The notes: a model not told the origin generated them from the letters alone. DNA of 64,000 nucleotides from JAEUUM01 sp038326165 (GCA_038326165.1 JBBQJT010000001.1:62001-126000), one strand, 5' to 3'. Numbered from the stretch's first letter, positions 16,636 through 26,518 are shown. Numbers and translations are program-made.

Positions 16636-16983
16636 TTATAAATGTAAACTTTCTTTCCTGTTTAATAATATTGTTTCAGTCTCTACTCTGGCTGGATCAG
16701 GCACACAACAATCAACAGGGCAAACTGCGGCGCATTGGGGCTCTTCATGAAATCCAACACATTCAGTACATTTATCTGGTACGATGTAATAAAAATCATC
16801 AGATACCGGGATCTGTTTTTCCTGAACATCAAGCTGATTTCCATCAATTAACATATAGAACCCTTCCAACGAAGTACCATCTACCATCGCCCATTCAACT
16901 CCACCTTCATAAATTGCATTATTAGGACACTCTGGTTCGCAAGCGCCACAATTAATGCATTCATCAGTTATAATTATAGCCAT
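16636..16983 (-). CDS. 2[4Fe-4S] ferredoxin
   Basis: A small low-potential electron carrier with two four-cysteine clusters. Cluster one is CINCGACEPECP (C9, C12, C15, C19). Cluster two is C72-x2-C75-x8-C84-x3-C88, with an expanded loop (CTECVGFHEEPQCAAVCP) as in Allochromatium-type ferredoxins. A central insertion of about 50 residues (AMVDGTSLEGFYMLIDGNQLDVQEKQ) separates the two halves and is typical of the Bacteroidota form. Redox partners cannot be inferred. It is the first gene of the probable seven-gene operon running down to maf. Confidence 0.9.
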   Translation of the reverse strand: MAIIITDECINCGACEPECPNNAIYEGGVEWAMVDGTSLEGFYMLIDGNQLDVQEKQIPVSDDFYYIVPDKCTECVGFHEEPQCAAVCPVDCCVPDPARVETETILLNRKESLHL

Positions 16984-17009
16984 TTTAATATCCGATTTAT
17001 AAACGAACG

Positions 17010-17017
17010 CAAAGATA
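17010..17017 (-). promoter_or_regulatory. -7 element (TATCTTTG) for the ferredoxin-fhs-maf operon
   Basis: The minus strand reads TATCTTTG, matching TAnnTTTG, 26 bases before the ATG at 16983. No clear TTTG lies at the expected upstream distance. Confidence 0.4.
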
Positions 17018-17132
17018 AGGCTTATTGGTCTTTTGACACTCGTTTTATCTCTTGTATCTAAGCCCAGTTGGAAAATATTTATGATTCTGCGATCAACTTA
17101 GGTCAAAATAATTCCCATTAATTATCTTTGGA

Positions 17133-17948
17133 TCAATCGCTTTTTCTTAAAAAACCCATTCTGAAAGGCTTGAGTATTGTCGGGCATATAATTTTATGTA
17201 TGGGTGTTTTGATATCCGGATTATATCCTATTAATCCAAAGCCAAAATATTCTAAGCTGTAATTAAAACACTTCATTTTCTTGATTTCTTGCCAAGCTCC
17301 AAACATTTCTTTTGACCAATAAATGTCATCATAAATAATCAGAAACTTTCCATCTGTTCGTGATATAATACCATTTGTAAAACGTATAGTTGCGTCATAA
17401 GCGTGAAATCCATCAACATAAAATAAGTCATAGGTATTTGTCGATAACAACTTCGGAAGAATTTCATCAAAAGCACCCAAATGTATTTTGATATTTGAGG
17501 ATTTTATGATCTCAAGGTTTTTGCTTGCCAACTCCGACAAAAATGGATCGCCCTCAATTGTGTCTACCAATGTGCATGCACCACTTGATAATGCTATTGA
17601 TCCAAACCCAAAATGTGTTCCCAATTCTAAAATTCGACTGGGTTTGGCCCATTGTGATATTTTAAATAATATTTGACATTTTGACTTTGTTGAACTTGAT
17701 TTTAAAGAATTCTTGACTGAAATTATTTTGAAATTATCATTTCCGGCTCCAAGATCAGTTCTTTCAAATGCTGCATTACTTGATTTTATTTCATGTCTTA
17801 AGTTTTCAATGTCGTTTAAAGCTTGGCACTTTTCTTCTTTTTCATTAAAGGACTTAATAAGCTCCACAATAAATGGACTATCTAGGTCATAGATTGTTTG
17901 AGCATTGTAATAATATCTCAACCAAAGTAATATAGAATGAATTTTCAT
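17133..17948 (-). CDS. Class I SAM-dependent methyltransferase
   Basis: A Rossmann-fold methyltransferase of the O-methyltransferase/Methyltransf_24 type. The SAM motif I is RILELGTHFGFGSIALSSG (about residues 112-130). An acidic strand end CTLVDTIEGDPFLSELASKNLE is motif II. YDLFYVDGFHAYDATIRFTN gives the D-G-x-H motif typical of this subgroup, and KFLIIYDDIYWSKEM gives the following DD(I/V). The first 90 residues are a helical region without recognisable motif. The substrate is unknown. Neighbours on both sides read as separate units, so context gives no help. Confidence 0.75.
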   Translation of the reverse strand: MKIHSILLWLRYYYNAQTIYDLDSPFIVELIKSFNEKEEKCQALNDIENLRHEIKSSNAAFERTDLGAGNDNFKIISVKNSLKSSSTKSKCQILFKISQWAKPSRILELGTHFGFGSIALSSGACTLVDTIEGDPFLSELASKNLEIIKSSNIKIHLGAFDEILPKLLSTNTYDLFYVDGFHAYDATIRFTNGIISRTDGKFLIIYDDIYWSKEMFGAWQEIKKMKCFNYSLEYFGFGLIGYNPDIKTPIHKIICPTILKPFRMGFLRKSD

Positions 17949-18047
17949 TTGATTTAATCAACTGCAAAGAAAACTATTCTATTAATTCTTACCTATAAAA
18001 TAGTTTAAGATTGCAATTTTGACCTCCATATCCAGCGTTTAGGTTTA

Positions 18048-18563
18048 ATGAAATCAATTTTGTTGTTTTTTGTAGTCTCAATTTTGACGGTCAGGCCTTT
18101 GTTTGCCCAACATTATGATATTGCTGCCGGTATCAGAATGGGATCAGAATTTGGACTATCTGCTCAAACGAGAATTTTGGAGCATACAACCATTGAATCA
18201 ATGGTTCATACTTCTCTTTACAGAAATTATCAAGCAGCTACAGTCATTATCGAACAACATCAAAATCTGCTTACCGATCGTTTGAATTTCTACGGTGGAG
18301 TAGGGCCTTATCAGTGTTTTGCTAGAGATACAATGACGGCATTGCCTGGTGGCATTTCATTGATATTGGGTACAGAAATTTCAATTGGTCGACTTAATGT
18401 TTCTTGGGATTATAAGCCAACGGTAAATCTTTGGGGAAAGGATGATAGAAAGTTCAGCGGTGAGACTGCATTGACAATCAGATATATTTTCAAAAAAGAA
18501 CCCAAAAGGAAGGTAAAATGGAGTTTGTGGAAGCCAAAGTCAAATAAGAAAAAGGGCGCTTAA
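18048..18563 (+). CDS. Small outer-membrane-type protein of unknown function
   Basis: Not recognised as a named family. A signal peptide (MKSILLFFVVSILTVRPLFAQ) leads into beta-strand-like segments (YDIAAGIRMGSEFGLSAQTRIL, LNFYGGVGPYQCF, ISLILGTEISIGRLNVSWDYKPTVNLW, ETALTIRYIFKKE) spaced as in small eight-stranded outer-membrane barrels. The last 20 residues are strongly basic (KRKVKWSLWKPKSNKKKGA), which is unusual after a barrel strand. The stop codon lies in the loop of a hairpin that terminates both this gene and the convergent giant gene. Confidence 0.6.
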   Translation: MKSILLFFVVSILTVRPLFAQHYDIAAGIRMGSEFGLSAQTRILEHTTIESMVHTSLYRNYQAATVIIEQHQNLLTDRLNFYGGVGPYQCFARDTMTALPGGISLILGTEISIGRLNVSWDYKPTVNLWGKDDRKFSGETALTIRYIFKKEPKRKVKWSLWKPKSNKKKGA

Positions 18564-18579
18564 ACAAATTTGGCGCCCT
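18553..18579. terminator. Shared hairpin between convergent genes
   Basis: AGGGCGC at 18553-18559 pairs perfectly with GCGCCCT at 18573-18579, with a 13-base loop that contains the stop codon of the plus-strand gene (18561-18563). On the minus strand the hairpin begins 8 bases after the stop of the giant gene. A short run of A/T follows on each side, so it may serve both strands. Confidence 0.5.
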
Positions 18580-18586
18580 AAGTATT

Positions 18587-21500
18587 TTATCTGTGAATTT
18601 CCAAATATCCAGTATATCTATCGGAAGGACCAACTTTAAGAATGTAGAAATAGGTTCCATCTGGCAATAATTCTCCCTCCCATTGACCATCCCAATTGTT
18701 TTGATAACCAGTTTGACTGAGTATTTTAATACCCCATCTATTGTAGATTTCTAAATTGTTATCAGGAAATTCTTCAATTCCTTCTATGGTGAAATAATCA
18801 TTTAGTCCATCACCATTTGGTGAGAATCCGTTGTATATAGTAAGCTTGCTGCAAAGTACACTGACAAATACTTTTGCTTCATCACAACCATTCTCATTGC
18901 ATAAGTGATAAATGAATTCGTCTTTTCCACAGTAATCAAGATTTGGAGCATATTTGAAAGCCCCATTATTCTTTAGACTAACAATTCCGTTGCTAGGCTC
19001 TTGAATAATTTTCAAAGCCTTAATGATTCCTGAAGGATTGTCATTTATCAGAAGATTCTTCTCTACATTTTGATTCTTTTTTGTTTCATAAGTATCATTT
19101 GTTGCAATTGGCAGATTCTTAGGTGCTTGATCGATGACCCAAATATTGAAGTAGGCAGTATCAATTGTACCAATTTCATCAGTATAAATAAATAGTGCCT
19201 CTGATACACCTTTGGTTTTTCCAGTATAATAAACTCTAGACTCAGATTGATTGATAAAGTATGCAACATAATTATCTTCTACTATCGGGCTTTGTTGCTT
19301 AATTACATAGGACCCACCAAACAATTCATTATTCTCCAAAACAATTGACTTTGTATCAGCAACATAAATAGTATCGGTATAGTTCTTCCCAGTTGTGCAA
19401 ATCACTTTAACATCTAAAGTATCCTTGCAGCCATTGGAAGTTTCAAAAATCAAATCATGGTTTCCTTTTGCAAGATTTATAGATGTTCCAGAGCTTCCAG
19501 AGAAAATGCAATTACCAAGTTTGCCTGAGTAGATTTGACCATTATCAGTGATTTGATACAATCCTATGTCAATAAATGGTATTTCTATGCATAAGTCAGC
19601 GCCATTTGGACACGGATTTGCTTGGATAACAGTTGATTTTATGCTTATAATATTTGGACACGGAGTTGTAGGCAAGCATTTAACCGTAACTTGAATGGTA
19701 TCAGAACAATTACTAATCTTGTTCCTAGCAATAATGGAATAGTTTCCTTCACCAAGTTCAAGAGATCCAGCACCTTGACAAGCTGTCGTACCAGGAACGG
19801 TCACAACATTGTTGACAGTTACCGTGAAATTTGAATTGATAGCAGCTGGTAGGCAGTAAGTGGCTTTAAGTTTGCAATCGACCAAATCGACAGTTTCGGA
19901 TTTCAAGACAAATATATTTGGACACGGAGCTGTAGGCAAGCATTTAACCGTAACTTGAATGGTATCAGAACAATTACTAATCTTGTTCTTAGCAATAATG
20001 GAATAGTTTCCTTCACCAAGTTCAAGAGATCCAGCACCTTGACAAGCTGTCGTACCAGGAACGGTCACAACATTGTTGACAGTTACCGTGAAATTCGAAT
20101 TGATGGCAGCTGGTAGGCAGTAAGTGGCTTTCAGTTTGCAATCGACCAAATCGACAGTTTCAGATTTCAAGATAAATATATTTGGACACGGAGTTTGTGG
20201 AGCCTTAAGCTTAACAATAATGTAAGAGGTATCACACAGATTGTCATCGCAATAAATTATACAAAGTGTATCGTTTCCAACAAAACCCGGATTTGGGTTA
20301 ATTTTAATACATTCACTTAAGCCTTGAGTTTGAATAGTTGCTGTTGATGGATTGTCTTTACAAATTGAAATAGATTTTACTGTATTCAGTTGCAGCAAAC
20401 CGGATAAGCAAGTATCAATATTTACATTGTTTAAGCTTTCTATGCAAATCGTATCTAAGCAACTTCCCTCATTTTTAATTTCAAAAATTATTTTTTTGAA
20501 ACAAATCGGTTCAATTTTATCAGAAATGATCAAACTGTATTTGCCACTAGGGAGATTTTCTATAGCATTTCCCAGAGCGTTAGCGTTTCCTAATTTTGGC
20601 AGAAGTATATAGTTAAATTTGGTAGGATCAACTACGCTTACCTCAATTTTTCCTAATTCGCCACAAACTGCAGGGGAAATTTTTGAAGATATAATATCTG
20701 GAAAAGTACATTTTGGACACTTAATTCTAATATTCTGAGAACCAAAAGCCATATTCATGCAATCATCCATAGCCATCCAAGTGCGTATGATTAATAATTC
20801 ACACCCTTGAAAAATAGTGTCTTGCATCATTATAATATCAACTTGAATGTCGCAAACATCACTAGCTGTTACAGTTGGAGGGTCAGGAAGAACATCCCCA
20901 TACTCTAGAACAATATCTGCTGGAATCCCAGAAATTATTGGTGCAACGTTATCTGTAAATTTGAAATAAAGACGAACTTTTGTTGTATTTCCACATGCAT
21001 CTTTAGCAGTCCATCCACAATACATCAGCAGGTAATAACCATTAATCATACAATTCCCCTCAGCAATGGCTAAATCTACAAATGTTAGCTTAGGATTTGG
21101 ATCACAATTATCTGTTGCGATGGCACTTGTTTCATCAAAAACTTGTTTGTCGTTGCAATTTACAACTATGGTATCTCCATCCTTCGCACCTGCCAAAAAT
21201 GGATCAATAAATGTAATTGTTGGAGCTACAGTATCGGTTATTGTAATTACTTGAATTATGGTTTTTGTATTTCCAGCATCATCGGTAGCTGTAAAAGTTC
21301 TGAATATCTTCTTATTGCAAGGATCACTGTTGTCAAAAGTTTCTTTTACAGAAATCTGAACATCTTGATCACAATCATCAGTTGCGACCAATTTTGGTGG
21401 ACCAGGAATTGGATCATTACATTGTATGGTGATATCACTTGGTTTAAATACGAAGCTTGGATCCTCGGAATCTATTTGCGTTACTACAAGAATAGTTGCA

Positions 21501-24500
21501 GAGTCCAAGCAAGGAGAAATTCCTCCAATAACTCGGTATAAAGTTGGGGTGCTTGGTTTAACAACTATGGTCTCGCCTGTGCCTATTTGTGTGCCGTTGG
21601 AAACAAGTTCCCAACGATATTGTGTTGCGCCTGAAGCAGTGAGTGTAACGGGATCGTTGGAACATTTTATTCCTGGGTTACTGGATTTTATACTTACTTG
21701 TGGAGGAATAATTTTGATTGAAAAGGATTTTTTTCCATCAACTGCGGTGATGATATCAATAATGCATGACGAGCCAGTCAATTGACAAGACAGATCTTTT
21801 CTATTGTAGGTCACAATGTCTATTTCTACATCATTTCCGTTACACTGGATTCCAATTGCGTTGACTTGAAAAGAAAGTTTGATGTCCTGATCTTTTAAAA
21901 CTCCGACAGGCATTGGCCATGTCAAAGTGGATATTCCATTAGAAACTATAATATTAGGGTTTCCAATTGCCCAATTGGGTTGGATGGCTATTGAACTGCC
22001 CGGAACATAAATTAAACCTGCTGGAAGAGTAATTTCAATCAAATCTTGAATATTGGTTGGTGTATTATTCAAATTTTTTACTGAAACAAAGATTGTTGAA
22101 TTTCCACCTGGCAAGATTGAGCTATTTGCATCTATTGATACAGAAAATGATTTGGGAAGATCTAGCGTTGCTCCTTTTATTGAAATGGGAAGTGATTCTC
22201 CGGAGTCACTATTGGTCGGGTTTCCACATCCATTTTTGCCTTCAACCATATGATATGCCAGCGAGCCAACCTTGAAATTGCAATCAGTTATATATGGAAT
22301 TTTAAGTTTGAACTCGTTTTTGAAATTTGGATTTACCGCATCAAAACCATCAAGTCCATTTTGATCAAGGAAACTTGAAATACCTTTAAAGTTAGCATAT
22401 TCGTAAGTTAAACCTTGTGGTGAAATGCCGTTAAATATTGGTGGATCAACAACATTGACGTAAATTGAATTAGACGGATAAGCTATTTGAATATTATTTT
22501 GAATCAATTGAACACCTGCTAGCGGCAATGAAAAGACCGTTTTGATGTCAAAAGCTTTGCCAAAATCAACGTTTCTCACCAAAAGCTCAAGATAGGAAGT
22601 GTCGCATATTTCGTCTCCAGTAAGTGATTGATTTACAAAATTGGCATCTAGGAATGGATCTTCAGCATTCAGCTTTAGGTCTAAATTCAGATTAGTACAA
22701 GGCAAATATTTATTGGGGTTCCATTCTGGATCACTGAAAGCTGTGCAATTCCAACCTGAATTCGAAGAATAAGAAGCAGAACCACAGTCTGGTACTTTAG
22801 CTTTTATTCTGATGATATTGCAGATGTCATTTGTAGAAGCAGTTCCGTTTTGAGTCGTTGTCAGCCCATTTGCAAAAGCGAAATATTGATTCTGACCATA
22901 ATTTTGAACTTGAAGAGGCTGGATATCTGATGGGTTTGTAATATCCTCCATTGAGATGACTTCCAATGGGTTTATTTGACTACCTGAAATGTCTATGAAG
23001 GTAATTCCTGCGTCTCCATCTTCGGATGTGTTGCATAGTTTAACCAACCAAGTAGCTTCATTGGCGATCACATCAGCGTTGGCTGATCCTTCAGTTGTAT
23101 AACTTAAAACTGGAGGAAATTCGTATATGATATCGCTGTCTTCATAACTGCTTTTCTTATCAACACAAGATCCGTCTAAAATAGTTTTTGCATAATATCT
23201 GCCTTGATAATGAAGCGTTGGATCAAAATTAAATCTATTTGTTCCCACAATACTTCCACTTTGTGCTTTGCAGTTAGGTAGCGCTTTGAATCTAAACACA
23301 AAGGCAAAGGAGCCAACATCATTTAATGGTGGAACATAAGATAGGGTATCAAATTTTGCAGTGTATTTTCCAGAATTTGTAAATCCAGGTATTTTAAAAA
23401 AGTCATTACCGAATTTCGGGTGGCCGGGTATACTTACTTCGGGTTGAGAAATATCGTATGCTTCCAGAATACTTGGATCAAAAGTAAACGTTAAGGAATC
23501 AACTCTAGCAGCAGGTCTGTATTCGCCGGGGAAGACATCATTGTAGCCATTGTTTACTTGTAATAACGCATATTCCAAATAAGCATCTTGACAGCCTTTT
23601 GGAAAGTTGGAGCTATTTGGAAAAAGGAAGCCATTTCTGGTTTTTCCAATTTCAAAAGTTTCACCATTGTCTTCACAAGATAGTTGTGCACCATTAATCA
23701 CAGCAAAGCCGTTTCCTCGAAAATTTGGCACTTTTTTGAAGGGAGGATTGTATGGGCCTTCTGGATTTAAAGTGAAATTTCCAATAAACTCAATGGTATC
23801 ATTTTTTACGAGAGTTATACCCGTAGATAGCAAAACAGTGTTAAGATCGAAGCTCAGAATCTTTAATGTGTCTATTGATTGAACCTTCAGAGATGATTGA
23901 GGAATATCCCTAAACGTATTTATACCGTTATGCTTGATTCTTAACTGTCCACTTTGATATAAAAAAGTTTCTACAGTTGATTTTGATCTGTCGACATTTG
24001 CGTGGACTATTTTGATTCCAATACTATCTGAAATACTTGCACTCCCAACTACATTAACCAAATTTACTTTGATTAAATCGCATGAAATAGCTGCTTTCCT
24101 ATTCAGTTTGTTTTCTGCTAGTGGAGTAGTATAAGATTTGTTTGTAAATCCAGTACTTACTCTGTTGACGTCGAATAATAAGGTTTTAAAACCTTCATTA
24201 CATTCGTAGGCGATGTTTTGAGGGCAAGGAGGGCTTAGATAGTGAATACTTGGACCTAACACAACGTCGCAATAGAAAGGATGACGACAATCGCAAGGTG
24301 GACAATAAAATCCAAATTCAATTGGGAATTGTGAAAGTCCGGGATTTGCTTGACAATTAGCACGGAATACCATATCAAGACTATATTTTCCATTGAGAAA
24401 TGTTAAGTTCGAAGCTGAAAAACTCAGAAAAAGTGTGTCTCCAATTATTTGATTACTTATGAGAGGAAATACAAAGCTTTCTCTGTACATTTTAAATTGT

Positions 24501-26161
24501 GAAATTTCTGGTGTGATTCCTTTTGGAAGCCCTATTTTGGCATAGATTTGTTCATCGCCATTGCAGTTTTTTCCAAAATTGAATACATTACGGATTTGCT
24601 CATGAGTAATTTTGAAAAGACCTCCATCAGTGTATGCGTCAGGATCAGAGCAGTTTTCATAAGAATCGTTTCTGTTGGTTGGAGCAAAATAACTATTTGT
24701 ACTGAATTGGGTATTTTCACCACAAAAATCAGTGTAATTCAGTCTGGCATGAAATGAAGTGATTAAATTATTAAAGCATGCTTTTCCAGGCACCTGAGTT
24801 CCTGAAAATGAGCAATTTGCCTCATAGTCAGCCTCAATAGTGATCGATTGATTTCGAGGTAGGTCATCAAAAAATCCATCGTTATCAAGGTCAGCCAAAC
24901 CACCGGGACCATCTGGATCAGCGTTGAACAAAGAATTGTTGTTGAGGTTGAATGCAGTAGATAGTTGATTAAAAGGAATTGACTTGTTGGCAATTCTAAG
25001 TCCAGTAATTGTATAGCCACCTTCACTTAACACTAGATTATTACCCAATCCAATACCTGTTGCAATATTAAACATATTGGCGGTGCCAGGATCGACCTCT
25101 ACACCAGTATTGGTGAAAACTGCGGATGTTTTTCCTTTTTGGCAATAACCTGAATTTGTGGAAGGGGAGGGTGCGGTAGGTTTGAAATCAATAAATATGG
25201 CACCTGTTGGTGTATTAATGGTAGTTTTTTCTTCGATACTGGAACATGCTTTCGAAAAACAACCCCATGAGGCAGAATGCAAACTTTCTTTACTTCCTGA
25301 ACAGTTTACCAAAACACCTGTCTCAACAATTGTTACAAGCTCATCTGGCTCCAATAGTTGATTTCCATTACCGGGGCTATTTCCTACGGTATTACCTTGA
25401 AAGACTGTCCCTTCGAGGTTCAATGTAATCAAGGTATCGTTATTGGTTACCGGACTCTTTGAAATAATTAATGGCTGACCATTGGCTGTTATGGATTTTA
25501 TACTTGCAGATTTTCCCTGAATGGTTTGATAAATAAAGCTTTTCAAATAACCTTGGAGTCCACTATTACTAATTTTAATTGTTCTTGTGAATTGATCACC
25601 TACTTTAAGTTTGCTAGAAGTGGCAACTGCTGAAATACTTAAGAATGGGAGCTTTAAGGCGTCTCTATACTCAGATGAAAAGTCTATTTCATTCAATTGG
25701 ATGTTGGAATTATTCTTATAGTTAAAATTCCATAAGTCCCTGACGAGCAATAGATTATTTAAAGTTAAGGTATCTTTGTAATCACAATCTGCTTGAATGC
25801 TAAAAGTTACGAATACTTCCTTCAAACCAAGGATGTCTAAATTCGGTATTTTAAATCCTGGATTAAATGGATCTGTGGTTTTGTTCCAAATAACTCCATC
25901 TGTGGATTTTTGGGGATTGAAACTGACAATTCTAATTCCTTTGAATAAGCTGACATCAGCTTGAATATCTTTAATATTGGGCAGCCCAAATTGGTTGAGT
26001 TTTATTGAAGTGGTGACTTCAACAGGATCCCCACAAATACTTAAATTTTGAGGTGCTGATGCTGCATCTTTGAAGGCAATAATCAGGTTGTCTTGGGCAC
26101 TTATACCCAAATTCATTAACAGAATTAAAACAAATAGTACGTACCGTGAAGTAATTTTCAT
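18587..26161 (-). CDS. Giant T9SS surface protein with gliding-motility CHU_C sorting domain
   Basis: A 2524-residue secreted protein with a signal peptide (MKITSRYVLFVLILLMNLGISAQ). The N-terminal ~1500 residues are repetitive beta-sandwich sequence resembling conserved-repeat/adhesin-type domains rich in Cys and Asn. Next come Ig/PKD-like and HYR-like modules (DITIQCNDPIPGPPKLVATDDCDQ, FRTFTATDDAGNTKTI, PADIVLEYGDVLPDPPTVTASD). Residues 1994-2169 hold two nearly identical 88-residue repeats. A cadherin-like module (ATNDTYETKKNQNVEKNLL) precedes the end. The final ~80 residues (YNGFSPNGDGLNDYFTIEG, LEIYNRWGIKI, PDGTYFYIL) are the T9SS type B domain, so export by the T9SS and surface attachment or release are expected. 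An adhesin role is inference. It is transcribed alone. Confidence 0.9.
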   Translation of the reverse strand: MKITSRYVLFVLILLMNLGISAQDNLIIAFKDAASAPQNLSICGDPVEVTTSIKLNQFGLPNIKDIQADVSLFKGIRIVSFNPQKSTDGVIWNKTTDPFNPGFKIPNLDILGLKEVFVTFSIQADCDYKDTLTLNNLLLVRDLWNFNYKNNSNIQLNEIDFSSEYRDALKLPFLSISAVATSSKLKVGDQFTRTIKISNSGLQGYLKSFIYQTIQGKSASIKSITANGQPLIISKSPVTNNDTLITLNLEGTVFQGNTVGNSPGNGNQLLEPDELVTIVETGVLVNCSGSKESLHSASWGCFSKACSSIEEKTTINTPTGAIFIDFKPTAPSPSTNSGYCQKGKTSAVFTNTGVEVDPGTANMFNIATGIGLGNNLVLSEGGYTITGLRIANKSIPFNQLSTAFNLNNNSLFNADPDGPGGLADLDNDGFFDDLPRNQSITIEADYEANCSFSGTQVPGKACFNNLITSFHARLNYTDFCGENTQFSTNSYFAPTNRNDSYENCSDPDAYTDGGLFKITHEQIRNVFNFGKNCNGDEQIYAKIGLPKGITPEISQFKMYRESFVFPLISNQIIGDTLFLSFSASNLTFLNGKYSLDMVFRANCQANPGLSQFPIEFGFYCPPCDCRHPFYCDVVLGPSIHYLSPPCPQNIAYECNEGFKTLLFDVNRVSTGFTNKSYTTPLAENKLNRKAAISCDLIKVNLVNVVGSASISDSIGIKIVHANVDRSKSTVETFLYQSGQLRIKHNGINTFRDIPQSSLKVQSIDTLKILSFDLNTVLLSTGITLVKNDTIEFIGNFTLNPEGPYNPPFKKVPNFRGNGFAVINGAQLSCEDNGETFEIGKTRNGFLFPNSSNFPKGCQDAYLEYALLQVNNGYNDVFPGEYRPAARVDSLTFTFDPSILEAYDISQPEVSIPGHPKFGNDFFKIPGFTNSGKYTAKFDTLSYVPPLNDVGSFAFVFRFKALPNCKAQSGSIVGTNRFNFDPTLHYQGRYYAKTILDGSCVDKKSSYEDSDIIYEFPPVLSYTTEGSANADVIANEATWLVKLCNTSEDGDAGITFIDISGSQINPLEVISMEDITNPSDIQPLQVQNYGQNQYFAFANGLTTTQNGTASTNDICNIIRIKAKVPDCGSASYSSNSGWNCTAFSDPEWNPNKYLPCTNLNLDLKLNAEDPFLDANFVNQSLTGDEICDTSYLELLVRNVDFGKAFDIKTVFSLPLAGVQLIQNNIQIAYPSNSIYVNVVDPPIFNGISPQGLTYEYANFKGISSFLDQNGLDGFDAVNPNFKNEFKLKIPYITDCNFKVGSLAYHMVEGKNGCGNPTNSDSGESLPISIKGATLDLPKSFSVSIDANSSILPGGNSTIFVSVKNLNNTPTNIQDLIEITLPAGLIYVPGSSIAIQPNWAIGNPNIIVSNGISTLTWPMPVGVLKDQDIKLSFQVNAIGIQCNGNDVEIDIVTYNRKDLSCQLTGSSCIIDIITAVDGKKSFSIKIIPPQVSIKSSNPGIKCSNDPVTLTASGATQYRWELVSNGTQIGTGETIVVKPSTPTLYRVIGGISPCLDSATILVVTQIDSEDPSFVFKPSDITIQCNDPIPGPPKLVATDDCDQDVQISVKETFDNSDPCNKKIFRTFTATDDAGNTKTIIQVITITDTVAPTITFIDPFLAGAKDGDTIVVNCNDKQVFDETSAIATDNCDPNPKLTFVDLAIAEGNCMINGYYLLMYCGWTAKDACGNTTKVRLYFKFTDNVAPIISGIPADIVLEYGDVLPDPPTVTASDVCDIQVDIIMMQDTIFQGCELLIIRTWMAMDDCMNMAFGSQNIRIKCPKCTFPDIISSKISPAVCGELGKIEVSVVDPTKFNYILLPKLGNANALGNAIENLPSGKYSLIISDKIEPICFKKIIFEIKNEGSCLDTICIESLNNVNIDTCLSGLLQLNTVKSISICKDNPSTATIQTQGLSECIKINPNPGFVGNDTLCIIYCDDNLCDTSYIIVKLKAPQTPCPNIFILKSETVDLVDCKLKATYCLPAAINSNFTVTVNNVVTVPGTTACQGAGSLELGEGNYSIIAKNKISNCSDTIQVTVKCLPTAPCPNIFVLKSETVDLVDCKLKATYCLPAAINSNFTVTVNNVVTVPGTTACQGAGSLELGEGNYSIIARNKISNCSDTIQVTVKCLPTTPCPNIISIKSTVIQANPCPNGADLCIEIPFIDIGLYQITDNGQIYSGKLGNCIFSGSSGTSINLAKGNHDLIFETSNGCKDTLDVKVICTTGKNYTDTIYVADTKSIVLENNELFGGSYVIKQQSPIVEDNYVAYFINQSESRVYYTGKTKGVSEALFIYTDEIGTIDTAYFNIWVIDQAPKNLPIATNDTYETKKNQNVEKNLLINDNPSGIIKALKIIQEPSNGIVSLKNNGAFKYAPNLDYCGKDEFIYHLCNENGCDEAKVFVSVLCSKLTIYNGFSPNGDGLNDYFTIEGIEEFPDNNLEIYNRWGIKILSQTGYQNNWDGQWEGELLPDGTYFYILKVGPSDRYTGYLEIHR
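19653..20180 (-). repeat. Tandem 264-bp in-frame duplication within the giant gene
   Basis: Two head-to-tail copies, 19653-19916 and 19917-20180, have the same 264-base period (88 codons) and differ at about 7 positions by eye. Each encodes a module from PCPNIFxLKSETVDL to SDTIQVTVKCLPT with four spaced Cys. A diverged third relative lies downstream in the protein (PCPNIISIKSTVIQ). Confidence 0.92.
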
Positions 26162-26443
26162 GGGGTTTCTTGATCTTAGGTTTGTAAAAAAGTCCTTATT
26201 GGCTGACCAATAAATTCGGTAAAGGGAAATCAGACAGCAAAATGCTGTTGGTAAGGACTTATGCCGTTTGAGGCTTCAAGAAAAAATAGAGATCCAAATA
26301 TTGGATCATACAATCATACAAATGTAGCAATAATTACTCAATTTGCATAAACATCACCAAGAAAATTTAAGTGAAATCAAAACAATCAATAATGGGTTTC
26401 CTAAAGAATTAGGTTAAACCCTTGATTAGTATTTAAAAAAAAG

Positions 26444-26518
26444 GGTGGATAACCGGGCTTGAACCGGCGACCTTCGGAATCACAATCCGACACTCTAACC
26501 AACTGAGCTATACCCACC
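26444..26518 (-). tRNA. tRNA-His (GTG)
   Basis: On the minus strand the gene folds into a full cloverleaf. The acceptor stem is GTGGGTA against TATCCAC, plus an encoded G-1 at 26518 facing the C73 discriminator at 26444, the identity pair of tRNA-His. The D-arm is AGCTCAGTTGGTTAGAGT. The anticodon stem is TCGGA/TCCGA with loop TTGTGAT (anticodon GTG). The T-arm is CCGGTTCAAGCCCGG. CCA is not encoded. A run of eight T follows on the minus strand and may act in termination. Confidence 0.97.

Noticed and set aside
19653..20180. Tandem copies as a CRISPR array or mobile repeat
   Set aside because: Units are 264 bp, head to tail, without spacers, and in frame within one coding sequence.
26444..26518. 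tRNA-His lacking the G-1 base
   Set aside because: On first pairing the acceptor stem seemed to begin at 26518. Re-aligned to the His pattern, 26518 is G-1 facing C73, so the tRNA is standard.
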